Below, in pieces: positions 60,745-64,000 of a stretch of DNA of 64,000 nucleotides (position 1 is its first letter; each line of letters begins with the position of its first letter). The DNA is taken from positions 1 to 64,000 of the forward strand of contig JBDUYP010000014.1 in the NCBI GenBank assembly GCA_039944535.1, in the 5' to 3' direction. The notes under the pieces were generated by a model. That model did no database searches. It was not told where the DNA came from and was given only the letters and a program-made list of their open reading frames with translations. A program made the translations under genes and the position numbers. Source of the DNA: JAMZMI01 sp039944535. GTDB lineage: Bacteria > Bacteroidota > Bacteroidia > Cytophagales > Cyclobacteriaceae.

Positions 60745-63699
60745 GTGCTTAATGTTCACTCCTTCTTCAGTTTCAAATACGGCTTGTTCTCCATCGAAAA
60801 GCTAATAGAATGGGCACGGATAAACCGGATCAAAACACTGGCCCTCACAGATATCAACAGCACTTCCGGCAATCTTGATTTTGTACGACAAGCTAAAAAA
60901 GCAGGCATTCGCCCTTTGCTAGGGATTGACTTTCGTAATGGAGCCGTACCGCAATTTATTGGCCTGGCCAAAAACAACGAAGGCTACTATCAACTCAACC
61001 ATTTTCTTTCAAGGTATCTGCATGAGGGAAAGGCTTTTGATTCATCATTCCCGGCTAATTCGGAAACTGTCTGGGCCAATGATAATTGTTTCATCATATA
61101 CCCTCTCGCCAATATCCCCAAAAGAGCATTGAAGGATTATGAATACATAGCCGTGAAGCCCAATGAAGTAAACAGGGTGAGGTTCATGCCAAACTTACCC
61201 GCCGGTAAGCTCATTGCATGTCCCACTTTCACGCTTCCTGTTATGCAGGACTATGAGCTTCATTGTGTGCTGAGAGCCATTGACCTCAACACTCTGGTAA
61301 GCAAGCTTAGCGATGCAGATACTGCTCAAAAAGAAGATGTTTTTTTATCCAAAAAGCAACTCATTGATGCATATCAGGACTTGCCGCAAGCGCTGGAAAA
61401 CCTAAAAATGGTTATTCAAGACTGTGAAATTCATTTTCAGTTTAGCCCTGAAGCCTCACCTCAAAACAAGGAAGTCTGGACTGACTCAAAAGAAGAAGAC
61501 TACCAAAAGGTAAAATCGCTTTGTAAAAAAGGGCTGCCTTACAGATATGAAAAAAAGGTGACCCGACAAATCTTGAGACGGGTAATCAATGAACTGCAGA
61601 CCATTCGGCAAAAGGGTTTTCTCTCCTACTTCCTAGTCAGCTGGGATATCGTGAGCTACGCCAGAAGCAAAGGCTATTATTATGTAGGCCGTGGTAGTGG
61701 CGCCAACAGCATAGTGGCATATCTCCTTCGCATTACCGACGTAGATCCAATAGAACTGGATCTGTATTTTGAGCGATTCATCAACCTGTTTAGACAAAAC
61801 CCTCCTGACTTTGATATTGATTTTTCGTCAAGAGATCGTGATGATGTCACACGATACATCTTCGAGCGATATGACAATGCGGTGCTTCTGGCCACTTACA
61901 ACACTTTCCAGAAAAAGGCGGTGATCCGAGAGGTAGGTAAAGCCTTCGGCGTGCCCCCCTACGAAATAGACAACCTGCAAAAAGACACGATCAAAAACCT
62001 GGATTACCATTCGCGCATCATTCTAAACTATGGAGCCAGACTGACGGGGTTTCCCAGCCATCTGAGCGTTCATGCCGGAGGTATTCTCATTTCCGAAAAG
62101 CCCATTCATTATTTCACCGCTACATCTCTGCCCCCAAAGGGCTTCCCTATCACGCATTTCGATATGCACATAGCAGAAGATGTAGGCTTGTTCAAATACG
62201 ACATACTGGGACAAAGAGGTCTGGGAAAAATCAAAGATGCACTGGCAATAATCAAGGAAAATCAGCCCAACAGGTTGAATGTTGACATACACAACATCAA
62301 GCTCTTCAAAGATGACCCCCTGATCAAAATCAACCTACGGCAAGCCAAAGCCATCGGGTGCTTTTACGTAGAGTCGCCAGCCATGCGCATGCTGCTCACC
62401 AAGCTCCGCTGCGACGACTATCTCACGCTCGTAGCTGCCAGCTCCGTGATACGTCCGGGAGTGGCCAAATCAGGAATGATGCGTGAATACATACTACGCT
62501 ACAGAATGCCTGAACGACGAAAAGACGCACATCCCGTACTTCTCAAAATCATGCCCGACACCTATGGCGTGATGGTGTACCAGGAAGATGTAATCAAAGT
62601 AGCTCACCATTTTGCAGGACTTACGCTGGCCGAAGCGGATGTGCTGCGAAGAGGCATGTCAGGTAAATACCGCTCACGCGAGGAGTTTCAACAGGTAAAG
62701 GATAAATTCTTTAAAAACTGCTCTCAGAAAGGTTATTCCATCGCACTGAGCTCGGACGTTTGGCGACAAATAGAAAGCTTTGCTGGCTATGCTTTCGCAA
62801 AAGGTCACTCTGCATCTTATGCCATAGAGAGTTACCAGAGCATGTTTCTCAAATCTCACTATCCACTTGAATTTATGGTGGCTGTGCTCAACAATGGCGG
62901 AGGTTTTTACAGCAGAGAGTTTTACGTACATGAAGCCAGAATGCATGGTGGACAGATCGAGCTGCCCTGCGTCAATACCAGTGAGCCACATACCATCATC
63001 AAAAAGAAAACCATCTATCTAGGGCTGGCCATGATCAAAGACCTGGAAGACCAAACCATCATTGATACGATTGCTGAACGCATCAAAAAGGGCACTTTCA
63101 AATCCATAGACGAGTATGTGAAACGAGTAAGCATTTCACTGGAGCAACTCAGCTTGCTGATTCGTATAGAAGCATTTCGTTTTACAGGTATTGATAAAAA
63201 AACGCTCCTTTGGAGGGCGCATTTTCTACTTGGAAATACAGGAAGAAGCCAAATCAAACCATCCCTCTTTGACCCTCCCATTAAGAATTACAAGCTCCCA
63301 AAGATCGAGCACGCAGCTGTAGAAGATATATATGATCAAATGGAACTACTTGGGTTTCCACTTCACACTCCTTTTGATCTGATCCCCGAAAAACCAAAAG
63401 ACTGTCTGAAAGCACGTGAACTGAAAAACCATATAAATAGGCGCATCCGAACATACGGATATCTGATCACCTACAAGCGAACGAGTACATCCCACAAGGA
63501 AGAAATGTTTTTTGGCAACTTTCTGGATGAGGATGGGGATTTTATTGACACGGTTCACTTCCCTCCCATAGCAAAGAAATACCCCTTCAACGGCCGGGGA
63601 ATCTATGTGATGGAGGGGAAGGTAACAGAGGAATTTGATGCCATTGCCATAGAAGTCACGCGCTTGCAGCGACTGAATTATAAAACGATAGCGGTATGA
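60745..63699 (+). CDS. Short DnaE-type DNA polymerase III alpha subunit (error-prone, DnaE2/ImuC-like)
   Basis: A 984-residue C-family polymerase, shorter than replicative DnaE (about 1160) and lacking its C-terminal tau-binding region. Polymerase features are intact: palm motif PPDFDIDFSSRDRD, GRGSGANSIVAYLL, fingers GVMVYQEDVIKVAHHFAG and HSASYAIESYQSMFLKSHYP in part, and a terminal OB fold (INRRIRTYGYLITYKRT). The N-terminal PHP domain has lost usual metal ligands: LTDINSTSG has no His where DnaE has TDHD/TDHN, and the start leaves no room for the first His of HxH. It therefore probably lacks proofreading, as in the mutagenic polymerases. Starts at GTG (60745); preceded by two operator copies. 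Confidence 0.9.
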   Translation: MLNVHSFFSFKYGLFSIEKLIEWARINRIKTLALTDINSTSGNLDFVRQAKKAGIRPLLGIDFRNGAVPQFIGLAKNNEGYYQLNHFLSRYLHEGKAFDSSFPANSETVWANDNCFIIYPLANIPKRALKDYEYIAVKPNEVNRVRFMPNLPAGKLIACPTFTLPVMQDYELHCVLRAIDLNTLVSKLSDADTAQKEDVFLSKKQLIDAYQDLPQALENLKMVIQDCEIHFQFSPEASPQNKEVWTDSKEEDYQKVKSLCKKGLPYRYEKKVTRQILRRVINELQTIRQKGFLSYFLVSWDIVSYARSKGYYYVGRGSGANSIVAYLLRITDVDPIELDLYFERFINLFRQNPPDFDIDFSSRDRDDVTRYIFERYDNAVLLATYNTFQKKAVIREVGKAFGVPPYEIDNLQKDTIKNLDYHSRIILNYGARLTGFPSHLSVHAGGILISEKPIHYFTATSLPPKGFPITHFDMHIAEDVGLFKYDILGQRGLGKIKDALAIIKENQPNRLNVDIHNIKLFKDDPLIKINLRQAKAIGCFYVESPAMRMLLTKLRCDDYLTLVAASSVIRPGVAKSGMMREYILRYRMPERRKDAHPVLLKIMPDTYGVMVYQEDVIKVAHHFAGLTLAEADVLRRGMSGKYRSREEFQQVKDKFFKNCSQKGYSIALSSDVWRQIESFAGYAFAKGHSASYAIESYQSMFLKSHYPLEFMVAVLNNGGGFYSREFYVHEARMHGGQIELPCVNTSEPHTIIKKKTIYLGLAMIKDLEDQTIIDTIAERIKKGTFKSIDEYVKRVSISLEQLSLLIRIEAFRFTGIDKKTLLWRAHFLLGNTGRSQIKPSLFDPPIKNYKLPKIEHAAVEDIYDQMELLGFPLHTPFDLIPEKPKDCLKARELKNHINRRIRTYGYLITYKRTSTSHKEEMFFGNFLDEDGDFIDTVHFPPIAKKYPFNGRGIYVMEGKVTEEFDAIAIEVTRLQRLNYKTIAV

Positions 63700-63967
63700 C
63701 ACCATTACAAAGGCTCTGCACAAAAACTCTCCGTCAGGCTTTTCAGTATTTTCGTTAATAAAGTGTTAAAAACAGCCATTCGTGCAACCTTTTGAGTTGG
63801 CTCATCATCCTATAAGTGTCCGCATAATCGGACAATTCTGAACTTTGGATGAATTGGTCAAAACCCAAAAATCACCTTAACCACTTGATTTTAAGTAGTT
63901 TAAATAATTTGGCACAGTCTTTCGAAGTGAGGAGTCAAATTCAAACATTCTGAAACTCAAAAACCAA
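63700..63967. other. Intergenic region at the right end
   Basis: About 270 bp without a gene, terminator hairpin or repeat that I can support. It must contain the promoter of the gene starting near 63968. Confidence 0.5.
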
Positions 63968-64000
63968 ATGACAATGAAAACTTTATCGAAAATCGCCCTG
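63968..64000 (+). CDS. Start of a truncated gene, probable exported protein
   Basis: The window ends 33 bases into a likely coding region that starts at ATG 63968 (or 63974) and reads MTMKTLSKIAL. The basic start followed by hydrophobic residues is signal-peptide-like, but nothing else can be said. Confidence 0.4.
   Translation, partial: MTMKTLSKIAL

Overview
The window looks like a chromosomal segment of a Bacteroidota bacterium, most likely a free-living, possibly marine member of the Cytophagales. The grounds are a SusC/SusD pair, type IX secretion (T9SS) C-terminal sorting domains, a PID-CTERM mini-protein, families largely confined to Bacteroidota (DUF4270, DUF5686, DUF6029, Porin_10, Omp28), many Cys-anchored lipoproteins, scarce Shine-Dalgarno sequences and several TTG/GTG starts. 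The genus cannot be fixed by eye. There is one tRNA (Asp, GTC), no rRNA, no CRISPR array and no recognisable transposase or integrase.

Layout. 1-0.7 kb: non-coding, filled with a degenerate dispersed repeat. 0.7-11.7 kb: mostly housekeeping and envelope genes (M49 peptidase lipoprotein, cold shock protein, apt, an FtsX/MacB-type permease, a secreted GATase-like protein, miaE with a Porin_10 barrel, Nif3 with a zinc-ribbon coiled-coil protein). 11.7-14.8 kb: a roughly 3 kb insertion carrying one large ABC permease, bounded by an 84-bp duplication of the 3' end of a PlsC-type acyltransferase gene. 14.7-17.3 kb: acyltransferase, patatin, accA, tRNA-Asp. 17.6-25 kb: two envelope clusters (Omp28-TlpA-DUF6029, and DUF4270-kelch-barrel). 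25.3-27 kb: a LytS/LytTR two-component pair.

27.1-40.7 kb is a polysaccharide utilisation locus (PUL) on the minus strand: SusC, SusD, a GH130 enzyme, an MFS transporter, and three diverged tandem GH71/99-like glycosidases (one lipoprotein, two with T9SS tails) with a PID-CTERM mini-protein between them. A divergent AraC-type activator flanks it. The likely substrate is a mannose-containing glycan, but this is inference. 40.8-47.6 kb holds DUF5686, a TPR lipoprotein, thrS, infC (apparent AUU start), rpmI and rplT in one overlapping or closely spaced series.

48.7-63.7 kb contains what I think is the most interesting signal: a dispersed SOS-like mutagenesis regulon. A LexA-like XRE-S24 repressor (with Ala-Gly, Ser and Lys autocleavage residues) and a small unknown ORF form one operon; dinB (plus a Uma2 nuclease) and a short, proofreading-dead-looking DnaE polymerase lie 4 and 11 kb away. 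All three promoters carry copies of one palindrome, CTAA-N5-TTAG, in twos or threes spaced about 18-29 bp. Between them sit unrelated secreted proteins, including an exported PPDK-like ATP-grasp protein and a 1318-residue fusion of CRTAC1-type repeats to a vanadium haloperoxidase-like domain.
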